Shown piece by piece: positions 52,791-60,751 of a stretch of DNA of 64,000 bases. This DNA comes from Listeria monocytogenes ATCC 19117. Lineage in GTDB: Bacteria > Bacillota > Bacilli > Lactobacillales > Listeriaceae. The DNA is taken from positions 744,001 to 808,000 of the forward strand of contig NC_018584.1 of the NCBI RefSeq assembly GCF_000307025.1, read 5' to 3'. The position numbers and the translations under genes are program-made. The notes beneath the pieces were generated by a model. The model was not told where the DNA came from, did no database searches, and worked only from the letters and a program-made list of their open reading frames with translations. How positions within the stretch are numbered: the first letter of the stretch is position 1; each line of letters opens with the position of its first letter.

Positions 52791-52947
52791 GCATCTCGTA
52801 TGGTTTGCGAGTTTATTGAGAACATACAATTAGTTAGTCAATACATTTTTATTATTGTCACTTATAGTAATACGGCGCCAATGTGCGCCTCTACCGAACT
52901 ATATGAACATTTCCTTATGAGCACCTACCATTTGGTGGGTGTTTTTT
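52791..52947 (+). ncRNA. Candidate small RNA
   Basis: An extended -10 promoter TG-T-TATAAT (52776-52784) stands alone downstream of the operon terminator, and a strong terminator follows (CACCTACC 52922-52929 / GGTGGGTG 52934-52941, loop ATTT, six T). The interval of about 157 bases also holds a GGCGC/GCGCC hairpin (52875-52890 region). A 54-codon open frame in it lacks a ribosome site. I do not recognise a named sRNA or riboswitch. The interval 52622-53059 contains no other gene. Confidence 0.4.
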
Positions 52948-52979
52948 GGAAAATAAATCCATAATAGCTTTCTCCTTTC

Positions 52980-53021
52980 GTAACCACGGTTACAGACGAA
53001 ATCACAAAAGCTATCTATACT
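52980..53021 (+). promoter_or_regulatory. GTAAC-N4-GTTAC palindrome and promoter of the hydrolase gene
   Basis: GTAAC-CACG-GTTAC (52980-52993) is followed 22 bases later by TATACT (53016-53021). With a start at about 53028 the palindrome centre is at -41.5, the class II activator position. An identical arrangement precedes the BtlB-like gene. The spacing is that of Fnr/Crp-type sites, and a Crp/Fnr gene lies between the two targets. Confidence 0.65.
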
Positions 53022-53059
53022 AAAGTTAGATTTTAGATAAATTAGAGGAGATGGTCATA

Positions 53060-53896
53060 ATGAGCGTTTTAAACATTGAAGGAGCAAAATTATCGTATCA
53101 GAAAGTCGGACAAGGTCCTATTCTTATTTTTATACCGGGAGCAAATGGAACTGGAGATATCTTTTTACCACTGGCAGAGCAATTGAAAACATCTTTTTCT
53201 GTTGTAATGGTAGATCGTCGTGGGTATGGGGACAGTGAGTTAACAGCAGCTATACCGGAGCGCGCTAGTCATGCATATGATGATTACCGAGTGACTAGAG
53301 ATGCTGCTGATATTGCTGCACTCGCAAAAGCGTTAAGCGACGAGCCTGTTTATATTTTAGGGTCAAGCTCTGGTTCGATTGTTGCTATGCATGTCTTGAA
53401 AAATCACCCAGAAGTTGTTAAAAAAATAGCCTTTCATGAGCCACCAATCAATACATTCTTACCAGATTCGGAGATGTGGCAAGAAGCGAATGAAAAGATT
53501 GTACAAACTGCCCTAACTAAAAATATGGCTGAAGCAATGCAACTTTTTGGCGAAACACTTCATATTGCCCCCATTGACGCAGAAAGCATGTCGAAACCAG
53601 CCGTAACAATAGACGAAGTGACAAAAGATTCAACCACGCAACAAATGAAATACTGGTTCACTTATGAAATCCGCCAATATACTAGCTCTAATATATCTTT
53701 AGACGATTTCAAACCATATGTTCATCAGATTACGTTACTTAATGGTACCGATTCAAAAGGCTCATTCCCACAAGATGTTAATGCCTTTATAGCCAAACAG
53801 CTCGGATTAACTATCGTGGATATTCCAGGCGGTCATTTAGGTTATATTCAAAAACCAGCCGGATTTGCTAAAGTACTTTTGTCAATCTGGGGATAA
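53060..53896 (+). CDS. Alpha/beta hydrolase
   Basis: A 278-residue hydrolase. Start at ATG 53060; an ATG at 53051 touches the GAGGAG site. Motifs: oxyanion region [22 protein letters not shown], nucleophile elbow [11 protein letters not shown] (Ser near 107), and C-terminal GGHLGY with the His. Substrate unknown. Promoter carries the GTAAC-N4-GTTAC site shared with the BtlB-like gene. Known as lmo0752. Confidence 0.88.
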   Translation: MSVLNIEGAKLSYQKVGQGPILIFIPGANGTGDIFLPLAEQLKTSFSVVMVDRRGYGDSELTAAIPERASHAYDDYRVTRDAADIAALAKALSDEPVYILGSSSGSIVAMHVLKNHPEVVKKIAFHEPPINTFLPDSEMWQEANEKIVQTALTKNMAEAMQLFGETLHIAPIDAESMSKPAVTIDEVTKDSTTQQMKYWFTYEIRQYTSSNISLDDFKPYVHQITLLNGTDSKGSFPQDVNAFIAKQLGLTIVDIPGGHLGYIQKPAGFAKVLLSIWG

Positions 53897-53900
53897 AAAT

Positions 53901-53940
53901 AAAAAATTCTGCTAAAGGTTAAATTTAGCAGAATTTTTTT
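53901..53940 (+). terminator. Terminator after the hydrolase gene
   Basis: Perfect 13-bp stem (53904-53916 with 53924-53936), loop of 7, T tract. Confidence 0.92.
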
Positions 53941-53953
53941 GATGCAGTCGTAA

Positions 53954-53982
53954 TTGCTATTTAAAAGAAAGTGGTCTATGCT
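53954..53982 (+). promoter_or_regulatory. Promoter of the Crp/Fnr gene
   Basis: TTGCTA (53954-53959), 17-base spacer, TATGCT (53977-53982). A GTTA-AAAG-TAAC inverted repeat (53987-53998) sits at the start site, possibly an autoregulatory element, though its half-sites differ from GTAAC-N4-GTTAC. Confidence 0.55.
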
Positions 53983-54021
53983 TATCGTTAAAAGTAACTT
54001 TCATTTTAGAGGAGAAGCAAA

Positions 54022-54702
54022 ATGAACATTCGAACTGAATTACAAAATAGCCAATTATGCGAAGGATTAACAGAAGCTCAATTAAACGAACTGATGAATA
54101 AAATTACGGTTAAAGAAAAGCACTATAAAAATAATGAGATTTTATTTTATACAGACGAAGTAACGAAAGTATATATTTTAGTTAAAGGAAATGCGGCCAT
54201 TGCTAAAAATACAAGTAGCGGTAAGCGGATTCTAGGTAAAAATGTCACAGAACCTGGAGAACTGGCTGGGGAGATTTATTATTTCTCGCATCGCAATCCA
54301 TTTTGGGACTATGTAATCGTGCTTGAACCGACAACAGTATTAGAAATTAGCAGCATCGACCAAGAAACTCTTCAAACCTTAGATTTAGCTTTACAAAACC
54401 AACTATTAGTCAATTTATTAAAAAGTGTTACTAGAAAATTTGAATATATAGGTGAAAAGGTACGAATGGTTTCAGAAGACTCTGTTCGTGCAAAAATAAG
54501 CAATTATTTATTTGGCATCCAAGACGATGATGGCAGTATCGAATTAACAGAAACAAGAGAAGAAATTGCCGACTATCTTGATATTACAAGACCTTCACTT
54601 TCGAGAGAACTTGGCAGAATGCAAAAAGAAAATATTATTCGTATCGAAGGAAGTAGCGTTATTATTTTAGATGCGATTATATTTGATACTTTTATTGAGT
54701 AA
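54022..54702 (+). CDS. Crp/Fnr-family transcriptional regulator
   Basis: A 226-residue regulator: beta-roll sensor (about 20-125; YKNNEILFYTDEVTKVYILVKGNA) and DNA-binding domain with the classic helix-turn-helix TREEIADYLDITRPSLSRELGRMQKENIIRI (about 183-213). No FeS Cys cluster, so it is not an oxygen-sensing Fnr. It lies between two genes whose promoters share a Crp/Fnr-type palindrome. Known as lmo0753, reported near the bile-tolerance locus. Confidence 0.9.
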   Translation: MNIRTELQNSQLCEGLTEAQLNELMNKITVKEKHYKNNEILFYTDEVTKVYILVKGNAAIAKNTSSGKRILGKNVTEPGELAGEIYYFSHRNPFWDYVIVLEPTTVLEISSIDQETLQTLDLALQNQLLVNLLKSVTRKFEYIGEKVRMVSEDSVRAKISNYLFGIQDDDGSIELTETREEIADYLDITRPSLSRELGRMQKENIIRIEGSSVIILDAIIFDTFIE

Positions 54703-54705
54703 CTA

Positions 54706-54747
54706 GTAACCAGCGTTACATCTTTTCGTATGCGGTAATGGTAAGCT
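54706..54747 (+). promoter_or_regulatory. GTAAC-N4-GTTAC palindrome and extended -10 of the BtlB-like gene
   Basis: GTAAC-CAGC-GTTAC (54706-54719), 22 bases, then TAAGCT (54742-54747) preceded by TG-G (extended -10). The distance equals that before the hydrolase gene exactly. A poor -35 and an activator-type site are consistent with positive control. Confidence 0.65.
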
Positions 54748-54782
54748 ATTCGTATTAAAAGAATGAATACGGAGGAGATTAG

Positions 54783-55394
54783 ATGTTATTAACTAGAAAC
54801 GAACCTTTTACCGCAGAAAAAATACAAGCAAAGACAGACATCCTTGAGCTAGTTCAATTTGAACGATTTTGTCGCGACAATGCACTTTGGGATGAAATGG
54901 AAACTTGCTTTACAAAAGATTCAAACGTAAAAATTTCATGGTTTCAAGGGACTGGCCATGGCTTTATTGAAGCATCAAAGAAAATGACCAATCCTGCGCC
55001 ACATAAAATATATAATACGCAAGTTTGGATTAATAACGATCGAGCTGTGGCAATTATGCAAGCCACTATCCAAACACGCACCATCATTAATGGAGTAGAA
55101 ATGGAACTCAATTCTGACGCCAAATTAGTCACACGAGTTGAGCGAATCGAAGGCAGATGGTATATTAATGCGTTTGAAGGAGTTTATGAGAAAGACTCGT
55201 TGATGCCAATCATTCCCAGTAAACTTGCAGATGTTCCTGCTGAGTTGTTAGCTAATTTTAGAAAAAGCTATGCTTGCCTAGCACTTTCATTAACATTAAA
55301 CGGTTATGAGATTGATAATAATCTTCCCGGCATTGATCGCCCGGAGCAAGTGGCTCAATTTTTCAAAGAAGCTGATGAGTGGTTGCTCCAATAA
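54783..55394 (+). CDS. btlB: SnoaL-like protein, BtlB-type bile tolerance protein
   Basis: A 203-residue protein with a SnoaL/NTF2-like fold: ELVQFERFCRDNALWDEMETCFT (about 21-43), then NVKISWFQGTGHGFIEASKKM and a beta sheet ending VERIEGRWYINAFEGVYEKDSL. Related domains include the bile-acid 7-alpha-dehydratase BaiE. I recall lmo0754 as btlB, a locus affecting bile tolerance; the enzymatic reaction is unproven, and I cannot see BaiE's full catalytic set. Preceded by the GTAAC-N4-GTTAC promoter. Confidence 0.72.
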   Translation: MLLTRNEPFTAEKIQAKTDILELVQFERFCRDNALWDEMETCFTKDSNVKISWFQGTGHGFIEASKKMTNPAPHKIYNTQVWINNDRAVAIMQATIQTRTIINGVEMELNSDAKLVTRVERIEGRWYINAFEGVYEKDSLMPIIPSKLADVPAELLANFRKSYACLALSLTLNGYEIDNNLPGIDRPEQVAQFFKEADEWLLQ

Positions 55395-55399
55395 TTTAA

Positions 55400-55431
55400 A
55401 AAGGATAGCTAGTTTTTACTAGCTATCCTTT
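55400..55431. repeat. Left copy of a 32-bp target-site duplication (terminator hairpin)
   Basis: A perfect 13-bp inverted repeat, AAAGGATAGCTAG / CTAGCTATCCTTT, around the loop TTTTTA. The identical 32 bases recur at 56954-56985 directly after the insertion sequence. The hairpin was the terminator of the btlB-like gene before insertion. Confidence 0.9.
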
Positions 55432-55432
55432 C

Positions 55433-55477
55433 AGACTGTAGACAAAGTGAGAAATCATTTTATCTACAGTCTTTTTT
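55433..55477 (+). terminator. Terminator formed by the left end of the IS
   Basis: The left inverted repeat AGACTGTAGA (55433-55442) pairs with TCTACAGTCT (55463-55472), followed by six T. It would stop read-in transcription before the transposase promoter (TATAAT 55492-55497). Confidence 0.75.
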
Positions 55478-55524
55478 GTTTTATAATAATGTTAAGGCTT
55501 ACATAAAACAACGAGGTGATTAAA

Positions 55525-56922
55525 ATGCTTTCTAAACATCAACAACAGGCGCGAAATCAATTAATAGCCATCTCTTTAGATGATTTGGTCCCAGAGGACC
55601 ATTTAGTAAGAAAAATAGATAAGGTGATTAATTTTGATTTTATCTACCCATTAGTAGAACATACTTATTCTCATACAGGAAGACCTAGTGTAGACCCGGT
55701 AGTTCTTATAAAGCTAGTACTCATCCAATATCTTTTTGGCATCCGTTCCATGCGCCAAACTATAAAAGAAGTAGAAACGAACATGGCTTACCGCTGGTTT
55801 TTAGGATATGATTTCAATCAAAAAATCCCTCACTTCTCTACTTTTGGTAAAAATTACGTGCGACGTTTTGCAGAAACAGAGGTGTTCGAACACATTTTTT
55901 ATCGCATTTTAAAACAAGCCATGGAGGCTGGTTTAGTGGACCCTGACGTTGCGTTTGTGGACTCTACCCATGTGAAAGCCAATGCGAATAAACACAAATT
56001 TCATAAAAAATTGATTCGAAAAGAAACACGCGTTTATCAAGAAGTACTAGAAGATGAAATTAATGTCAGCCGAGTTGCCGAAGGAAAAAAGCCATTCGCC
56101 AGGAAAGAAAGTCAGGAGGAGAAAGAAAGCAAAATAAGTGATACGGATCCCGAAAGCGGCTACTATGTCAAAGGAGAACGGGAAAAACAATTTGCTTATT
56201 CTTTCCATACGGCTTGTGATACCAATGGTTTTATTCTAGGTTCCATTGTCACTCCAGGTAATATTCATGATAGCCAACAATTGATTCCACTTATTGAAAA
56301 ATTAAAAAACACCCTTTCTACCCCTTTGGTGGTCGTTGCAGATGCTGGATATAAAACACCCATTATCGCTAAATACCTTTGGAGTCAAGGAATAGAAGCG
56401 GTGCTTCCGTATACTCGACCAAAAGGAAAAGAAGGCTTATTTTCGAAACGAGCGTTTCTCTATGACCATTATTTAGACAGTTATCTTTGTCCAAATGAGG
56501 CATTGTTATCCTATGTTCGTACTACAAGAGATGGTTATCGTCTTTATAAATCTAATTCACTTCACTGTAGTAGTTGCGCTCTCTTAAAGGATTGCACGCA
56601 AAATAAACAAAAAGAAAAAATGATTTTACGACATCTTTGGGAGCCTTACTTAGAAGTTTCGGAGGAACTGCGCTACACAGAACAGCATAAAAAATGGTAT
56701 AGACGCAGGAAAGAAACCATCGAAAGATGTTTTGCGGATGCCAAAGAAAAGCATGGTATGAGATGGACTACTTATCGCGGACTTGCAAAAGTAACCCTCC
56801 AAGCGATGCTTACTTTTGCAGCCATGAACCTGAAAAAAATGGCTAATTGGCTATGGAAAAAGGCGGTGCCTTTTTATTTTTTTGACTTTAAACAGAAAAA
56901 AACGGTCCTTCTCAAATATTAA
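55525..56922 (+). CDS. IS1182-family DDE transposase
   Basis: A 465-residue transposase; ATG 55525 follows AGGTG well, while in-frame GTG 55516 overlaps it. N-terminal DUF772-type region (LVPEDHLVRKIDKVINFDFIYP; FGIRSMRQTIKEVETN), then DDE catalytic residues: D in AFVDSTHVKAN, D in VVVADAGYKTP, E in RRKETIERCFADAKEKHGMR. Intact, no frameshift. The stop codon lies in the loop of the right-end terminator. Confidence 0.93.
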   Translation: MLSKHQQQARNQLIAISLDDLVPEDHLVRKIDKVINFDFIYPLVEHTYSHTGRPSVDPVVLIKLVLIQYLFGIRSMRQTIKEVETNMAYRWFLGYDFNQKIPHFSTFGKNYVRRFAETEVFEHIFYRILKQAMEAGLVDPDVAFVDSTHVKANANKHKFHKKLIRKETRVYQEVLEDEINVSRVAEGKKPFARKESQEEKESKISDTDPESGYYVKGEREKQFAYSFHTACDTNGFILGSIVTPGNIHDSQQLIPLIEKLKNTLSTPLVVVADAGYKTPIIAKYLWSQGIEAVLPYTRPKGKEGLFSKRAFLYDHYLDSYLCPNEALLSYVRTTRDGYRLYKSNSLHCSSCALLKDCTQNKQKEKMILRHLWEPYLEVSEELRYTEQHKKWYRRRKETIERCFADAKEKHGMRWTTYRGLAKVTLQAMLTFAAMNLKKMANWLWKKAVPFYFFDFKQKKTVLLKY

Positions 56923-56945
56923 AGCTTGAGAAGGACCGTTTTTCT
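56898..56945. terminator. Bidirectional terminator at the right end of the IS
   Basis: A perfect 18-bp stem (56898-56915 with 56926-56943) with A and T tracts. The left arm encodes the last transposase residues, and the TAA stop is in the loop. Confidence 0.92.
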
Positions 56946-56953
56946 ACAGTCTG

Positions 56954-56985
56954 AAAGGATAGCTAGTTTTTACTAGCTATCCTTT
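56954..56985. repeat. Right copy of the 32-bp target-site duplication
   Basis: Identical to 55400-55431 and followed by extra T residues, so this copy keeps the original T tract of the terminator. Confidence 0.9.
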
Positions 56986-57062
56986 TTAAATGAAGGAGTC
57001 TCATTTTAAAATATGCTATACTTAGTGAAATATAAACCTCATGAAACGGTAGGTGGTTGTCA

Positions 57063-57884
57063 GTGAAAAAGAGTAAGACGGTTCAAATTCTATTAGTTTT
57101 TTCCGTTGTTGCGTTAATTTTGAGCATGGTTGGGGTGGTATCAATTTGGTATGGGCAGAAAAATCATCAAACGAATAATGCGAAAACCACCACCAAAAAA
57201 GAGACGACAGTAACGAAAAAACAAGATACCTTTAAAATAACCGCGCTCGGTGATTCGCTTACATATGGCGTTGGCGATACAGAAGGCGGCGGGTATGTCC
57301 GAGTGGTGGAGAATTTCTACAAACAAAAAGAGAAAAATGTCGAGAATGTCAATCTTGCTATTAGTGGGGCGAAATCAGACCAGCTTCTCAAACAATTAGA
57401 TCAAAAAGAAGTGCAAAACCAAATAAAATCAGCCGATGTTATTTTAATGACGATTGGCGGAAATGATTTGTTTCGTGGCGGAGAAGCACTGGATGATTTC
57501 AAAAGCAATGCAATTAAACAAGCCGAAGCAAGCTATACGAACAACCTGAAACAAATTTACCAAACGATACGAAAATTAAATCCATCCGCGCCCGTTTTTC
57601 ATATTGGGCTGTATAATCCGTTTATGTCATTAAAAAATGCGAGTGAAATGTCGGCAGTTGCGAATGAGTGGAACATGCAAAGTCAAAATCTATCGCAAAA
57701 CGAGAAAAATATCATTTATGTTCCGACTTTTGATTTATTTCAGCAAAATGGGGATGCATATTTAGCGACTGATAAATTCCATCCAAATCACGCCGGATAT
57801 CAGTTTATCGGTAATCGGGTGACAAAGGTTATACAAACAGGAGGGGGAAAAGACGATGACGGAGCTAGCACTTCAAGTAACTAA
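57063..57884 (+). CDS. GDSL/SGNH-family esterase-lipase, membrane-anchored
   Basis: A 273-residue hydrolase from GTG 57063; TTG 57057 is too near GGTAGGTGG. N-terminal membrane helix or signal (about 8-29), Lys/Thr spacer, then SGNH blocks: ALGDSLTYG (nucleophile Ser), LAISGAKSDQ (Gly), TIGGNDLF (Asn) and DKFHPNHAGY (Asp/His). Likely an extracellular esterase, YpmR-like. Its end overlaps the ABC ATPase by 29 bases. Confidence 0.9.
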   Translation: MKKSKTVQILLVFSVVALILSMVGVVSIWYGQKNHQTNNAKTTTKKETTVTKKQDTFKITALGDSLTYGVGDTEGGGYVRVVENFYKQKEKNVENVNLAISGAKSDQLLKQLDQKEVQNQIKSADVILMTIGGNDLFRGGEALDDFKSNAIKQAEASYTNNLKQIYQTIRKLNPSAPVFHIGLYNPFMSLKNASEMSAVANEWNMQSQNLSQNEKNIIYVPTFDLFQQNGDAYLATDKFHPNHAGYQFIGNRVTKVIQTGGGKDDDGASTSSN

Positions 57885-58761
57885 TCTGCATAAAAAAATT
57901 CGCAAACGAGAAATTATCAAAGGGATTTCTTTTGAAGTAATGCCCGGAGAAGTTTTTGGCTTTCTTGGACCGAATGGAGCTGGCAAAACAACGACGATTC
58001 GAATGATTGTGGGGCTAATCAAACCAACATCTGGAACGATTTTAATCGGTGGGAAAGATATACGGAAAAATTTCACCGAAGCAATGCGCGGACTTGGCTC
58101 GATCGTTGAAAACCCAGAATTCTATACATTTTTAACGGGACAAGAAAATTTAGCGTATTTTGCCCGAATGGATTCGGCGATTAAAAAAGAACGCATCCAA
58201 GAAGTAACCGAGCTAGTTGGGCTAGAAAAGCGGATAAATGACCGAGTTTCTACGTATTCACTTGGTATGCGCCAGCGTTTAGGCATTGCTCAAGCGTTAC
58301 TTTCGAATCCGAAATTATTAATTCTTGATGAACCAACAAACGGTTTAGATCCATCTGGAATTCACGAAATGCGCGACTTTATCCGTGCTCTGGCTAAAAA
58401 TGAAGGTATTAGTGTACTTGTTTCTTCCCATTTATTAAGTGAAATTGAACTTTTATGTGACCGAGTGGCGATTATGACAGATGGAACGATTATTAAAACC
58501 GATCAAGTTTCACATCTTCTTAGTTCTCGTGCACAATTACGCTGGCTGGCGACTCCTTTTGAACAAGCCAAAGCATTTTTGGAAAGTGTAACCGAAGTAG
58601 AAGTGGACGGCGAATATCTCGTGACCGCAGTGAATGAACATAGCGCCGAATGGAACGAACAGTTAGTTGCAAAAGGCATTCAAGTCCATGAAATCGACAA
58701 GAAAAAACCATCTCTCGAAGACCTATTTCTTGAGTTAACAGGAGGTCATACGATTGATTAA
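57856..58761 (+). CDS. ABC transporter ATP-binding protein
   Basis: A 301-residue drug-exporter-type ATPase. Walker A GPNGAGKTT (about 40-48); signature YSLGMRQRLGIAQALL; Walker B LLILDEPTNGLDP; SSHLLSE with the switch His; a C-terminal domain typical of BcrA-like subunits. Overlaps the esterase upstream and the permease downstream (8 bases). Confidence 0.93.
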   Translation: MTELALQVTNLHKKIRKREIIKGISFEVMPGEVFGFLGPNGAGKTTTIRMIVGLIKPTSGTILIGGKDIRKNFTEAMRGLGSIVENPEFYTFLTGQENLAYFARMDSAIKKERIQEVTELVGLEKRINDRVSTYSLGMRQRLGIAQALLSNPKLLILDEPTNGLDPSGIHEMRDFIRALAKNEGISVLVSSHLLSEIELLCDRVAIMTDGTIIKTDQVSHLLSSRAQLRWLATPFEQAKAFLESVTEVEVDGEYLVTAVNEHSAEWNEQLVAKGIQVHEIDKKKPSLEDLFLELTGGHTID

Positions 58762-59734
58762 TTTAGTTTATAATGAGCAATTAAAACTTTGGCGCAAAAA
58801 GCGACTCATTGTTATTTTGGCGCTAGTGGCAATTATCGTAGCGATTTTCACGTATGCACAGTTCCGGCAGCATCAAGAAGATGAAAAGCAAGCTGGGACA
58901 AGCGATTGGCATGTGCAAACCCAACAACAAATTGTTGACCTTGAAAATAGGCTCGGAACAGGGCGACTGCCAGAAGAATATCAAAAATATTTCAAAGTGC
59001 TTGTCGGGCAACTACAATATTATTTGGATAATGACATCAACCCAAATGCACCTGGAGCACCAACTTTCCTAAAAACGTTTGTCGAAAATGGTATTAGTTT
59101 ATTGTTTCCGCTTTTTATCATGGTTATAGCGGCCGACTTAATTAGTGCTGAAACAAGTGCGGGAACGATGAAATTCCTGCTGACAAGGCCTGTGAAGCGA
59201 TGGCGGATTTTGACGAGTAAATATATTTCAATGTTGCTTTCGATTTCCGCGATTATGGTATTATCCGCTGTTATTGCCTATCTGATTTCTGGAATTGTGT
59301 TTGGTTACGGTGGCTGGGATGCGCCAGTTCTCACCGGATTTGGCATGAAAGATGGTGCTGTTACAACAACAGACGTGTACCAACTGCCGGTTTGGCAACT
59401 ACTGCTCATGGAGTTCGGACTCGCGTGGTTTGTCAGTGTCGTGGTCGGCGTGTTAACGATGTTTGTATCGGTGCTCGTCCGCTCCACAGCTGCCGTAATG
59501 GGAATTATGCTTGCTTCACTCATTACCGGAACCATTTTAACCAACCTCGTCAGCTCTTGGCCGAGCGCGAAATATTTATTTATGGTTAATTTACAACTAA
59601 CGAATTACTTAAACGGCTCGAGCCCACCCGTCGAAGGCATGACATTGAGTTTCTCGATGCTCGTTCTGACCGCGTGGATGCTAGTCGCGTTTATCTTATC
59701 CTATTTTATTTTCACCAAACGAGATGTGTATTAA
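58754..59734 (+). CDS. ABC-2-type transporter permease
   Basis: A 326-residue membrane protein: TM1 about 18-35, extracellular loop of about 75 residues, then five helices (about 110-130, 155-178, 215-240, 247-268, 300-320). The motif ISAETSAGTMKFLLTRPVKRWRIL is characteristic of ABC-2 permeases. Partner of the preceding ATPase; substrate unknown. Confidence 0.9.
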   Translation: MINLVYNEQLKLWRKKRLIVILALVAIIVAIFTYAQFRQHQEDEKQAGTSDWHVQTQQQIVDLENRLGTGRLPEEYQKYFKVLVGQLQYYLDNDINPNAPGAPTFLKTFVENGISLLFPLFIMVIAADLISAETSAGTMKFLLTRPVKRWRILTSKYISMLLSISAIMVLSAVIAYLISGIVFGYGGWDAPVLTGFGMKDGAVTTTDVYQLPVWQLLLMEFGLAWFVSVVVGVLTMFVSVLVRSTAAVMGIMLASLITGTILTNLVSSWPSAKYLFMVNLQLTNYLNGSSPPVEGMTLSFSMLVLTAWMLVAFILSYFIFTKRDVY

Positions 59735-59760
59735 AGAGCGCTTAATGGCGCTCTTTTTTG
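59734..59760 (+). terminator. Terminator after the ABC permease
   Basis: AAGAGCGC (59734-59741) with GCGCTCTT (59748-59755), followed by T residues. Confidence 0.9.
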
Positions 59761-59810
59761 CGGTCATTAAAAGTTACTTACTTTTTGTGAGCATAAAACT
59801 TTTCTTTTTA

Positions 59811-59830
59811 ATAGTTTAGTTATAAACTAT
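59811..59830 (+). promoter_or_regulatory. Operator-like palindrome upstream of the glyoxalase operon
   Basis: Perfect inverted repeat ATAGTTTA-GTTA-TAAACTAT, 20 bases, which contains or touches -10-like sequences (TATAAA 59821-59826; TATAGT 59828-59833). Its length and place fit a MarR-type repressor such as MhqR; the regulator is not in the window. Confidence 0.6.
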
Positions 59831-59860
59831 AGTTAGTAATCAAGAAGGAGGTACAAACAA

Positions 59861-60751
59861 ATGATTAAAGGCATTCATCACGTATCTGCGCTAACGAAAT
59901 CATTTAGCGAGAACCATCATTTTTATTCAGACATATTAGGGCTACGGCTCGTAAAAAATACAGTAAATCAAGACAATATTCACATGCGCCACCTATTTTA
60001 CGGAGACTATACAGGAAGCCCGGGTACCTTGTTAACATTTTTCGAAGTACCTCGTATCGGCTCAAGCTACAACGAACGCGCCTTTTTCGGAAACATCACC
60101 CTTGGAATACCAAAAGGCACAAGCTCTTACTGGAAAAAAAGGCTAAACGATTTTGCGATATCTTTCCAAAAAGAAGGCCAGACTTTAACCTTACAAGATC
60201 CCGATACAATGGGTATCATCCTAACGGAAATACCAGAAACCATTTCTAACCCAACCATCCATACTGATATCCCGGCTGAAAAGCAAATTGTTCGGATTAT
60301 CGGCGCAGACTATCACGTGCCAAATCCGGCCGCGACCAGCCAGTTTTTCACGGATTTATTTGGCTTAGAAAGTCAGAATGGGGTATTAGTAGATAAAGAC
60401 AAGACGAGTTTTGCGAAACTTCATGCCACAAGTTCAGACAAAAAATCGCGAACAGGACGCGGGACAATCGATCACATTGCTTATACCGTTGAAACCAAAG
60501 AAGCCGTTGATGAACTTCACCATATAGCTGTTCGAAACGATTTGAAAATAGAAGAATTTGTTGACCGCGAGTATTTTAAAAGTCTATATATTCGCGAACC
60601 AGGTGGCTTAAGAATTGAATTTGCAAGTGCTGGCCCCGGTTTTACAATAGACGAACCGCTTGAAACAATGGGCGACAACTTAGCCTTACCAAGCTTTTTA
60701 GAAGAAAAAAGAACAGAAATTGAAACTTATTTTGGAGGAGATTTATCATGA
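59861..60751 (+). CDS. Ring-cleaving-dioxygenase-type glyoxalase family protein
   Basis: A 296-residue protein with two vicinal-oxygen-chelate modules: KGIHHVSALTKSFSENHHFY (metal His near 6) and GTIDHIAYTVETKEAVDELH in the second half, ending with the Glu in GGLRIEFASAGPGF. It resembles MhqO/MhqE hydroquinone dioxygenases of Bacillus. First gene of a four-gene operon with AAGGAGG. Known as lmo0758. Confidence 0.87.
   Translation: MIKGIHHVSALTKSFSENHHFYSDILGLRLVKNTVNQDNIHMRHLFYGDYTGSPGTLLTFFEVPRIGSSYNERAFFGNITLGIPKGTSSYWKKRLNDFAISFQKEGQTLTLQDPDTMGIILTEIPETISNPTIHTDIPAEKQIVRIIGADYHVPNPAATSQFFTDLFGLESQNGVLVDKDKTSFAKLHATSSDKKSRTGRGTIDHIAYTVETKEAVDELHHIAVRNDLKIEEFVDREYFKSLYIREPGGLRIEFASAGPGFTIDEPLETMGDNLALPSFLEEKRTEIETYFGGDLS

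Larger units (their letters stand above)
55432..56953 (+). mobile_element. IS1182-family insertion sequence
   Basis: A 1522-bp element with terminal inverted repeats CAGACTGTAGA (55432-55442) and TCTACAGTCTG (56943-56953), one transposase gene, and 32-bp flanking direct repeats. Inside each end lies a transcription terminator. Intact transposase and exact target duplications suggest a recent insertion. Confidence 0.93.

Noticed and set aside
52860-52947. Riboswitch (purine-like CTCTACC, or minus-strand lysine-like GGTAGAGGCGC)
   Set aside because: Only short fragments match; the P1 pairing and the rest of either core are missing. Kept only as a possible small RNA.
52801-52965. 54-codon open frame in the candidate small RNA region
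   Set aside because: No ribosome site and no recognisable protein features; it spans the terminator hairpin.
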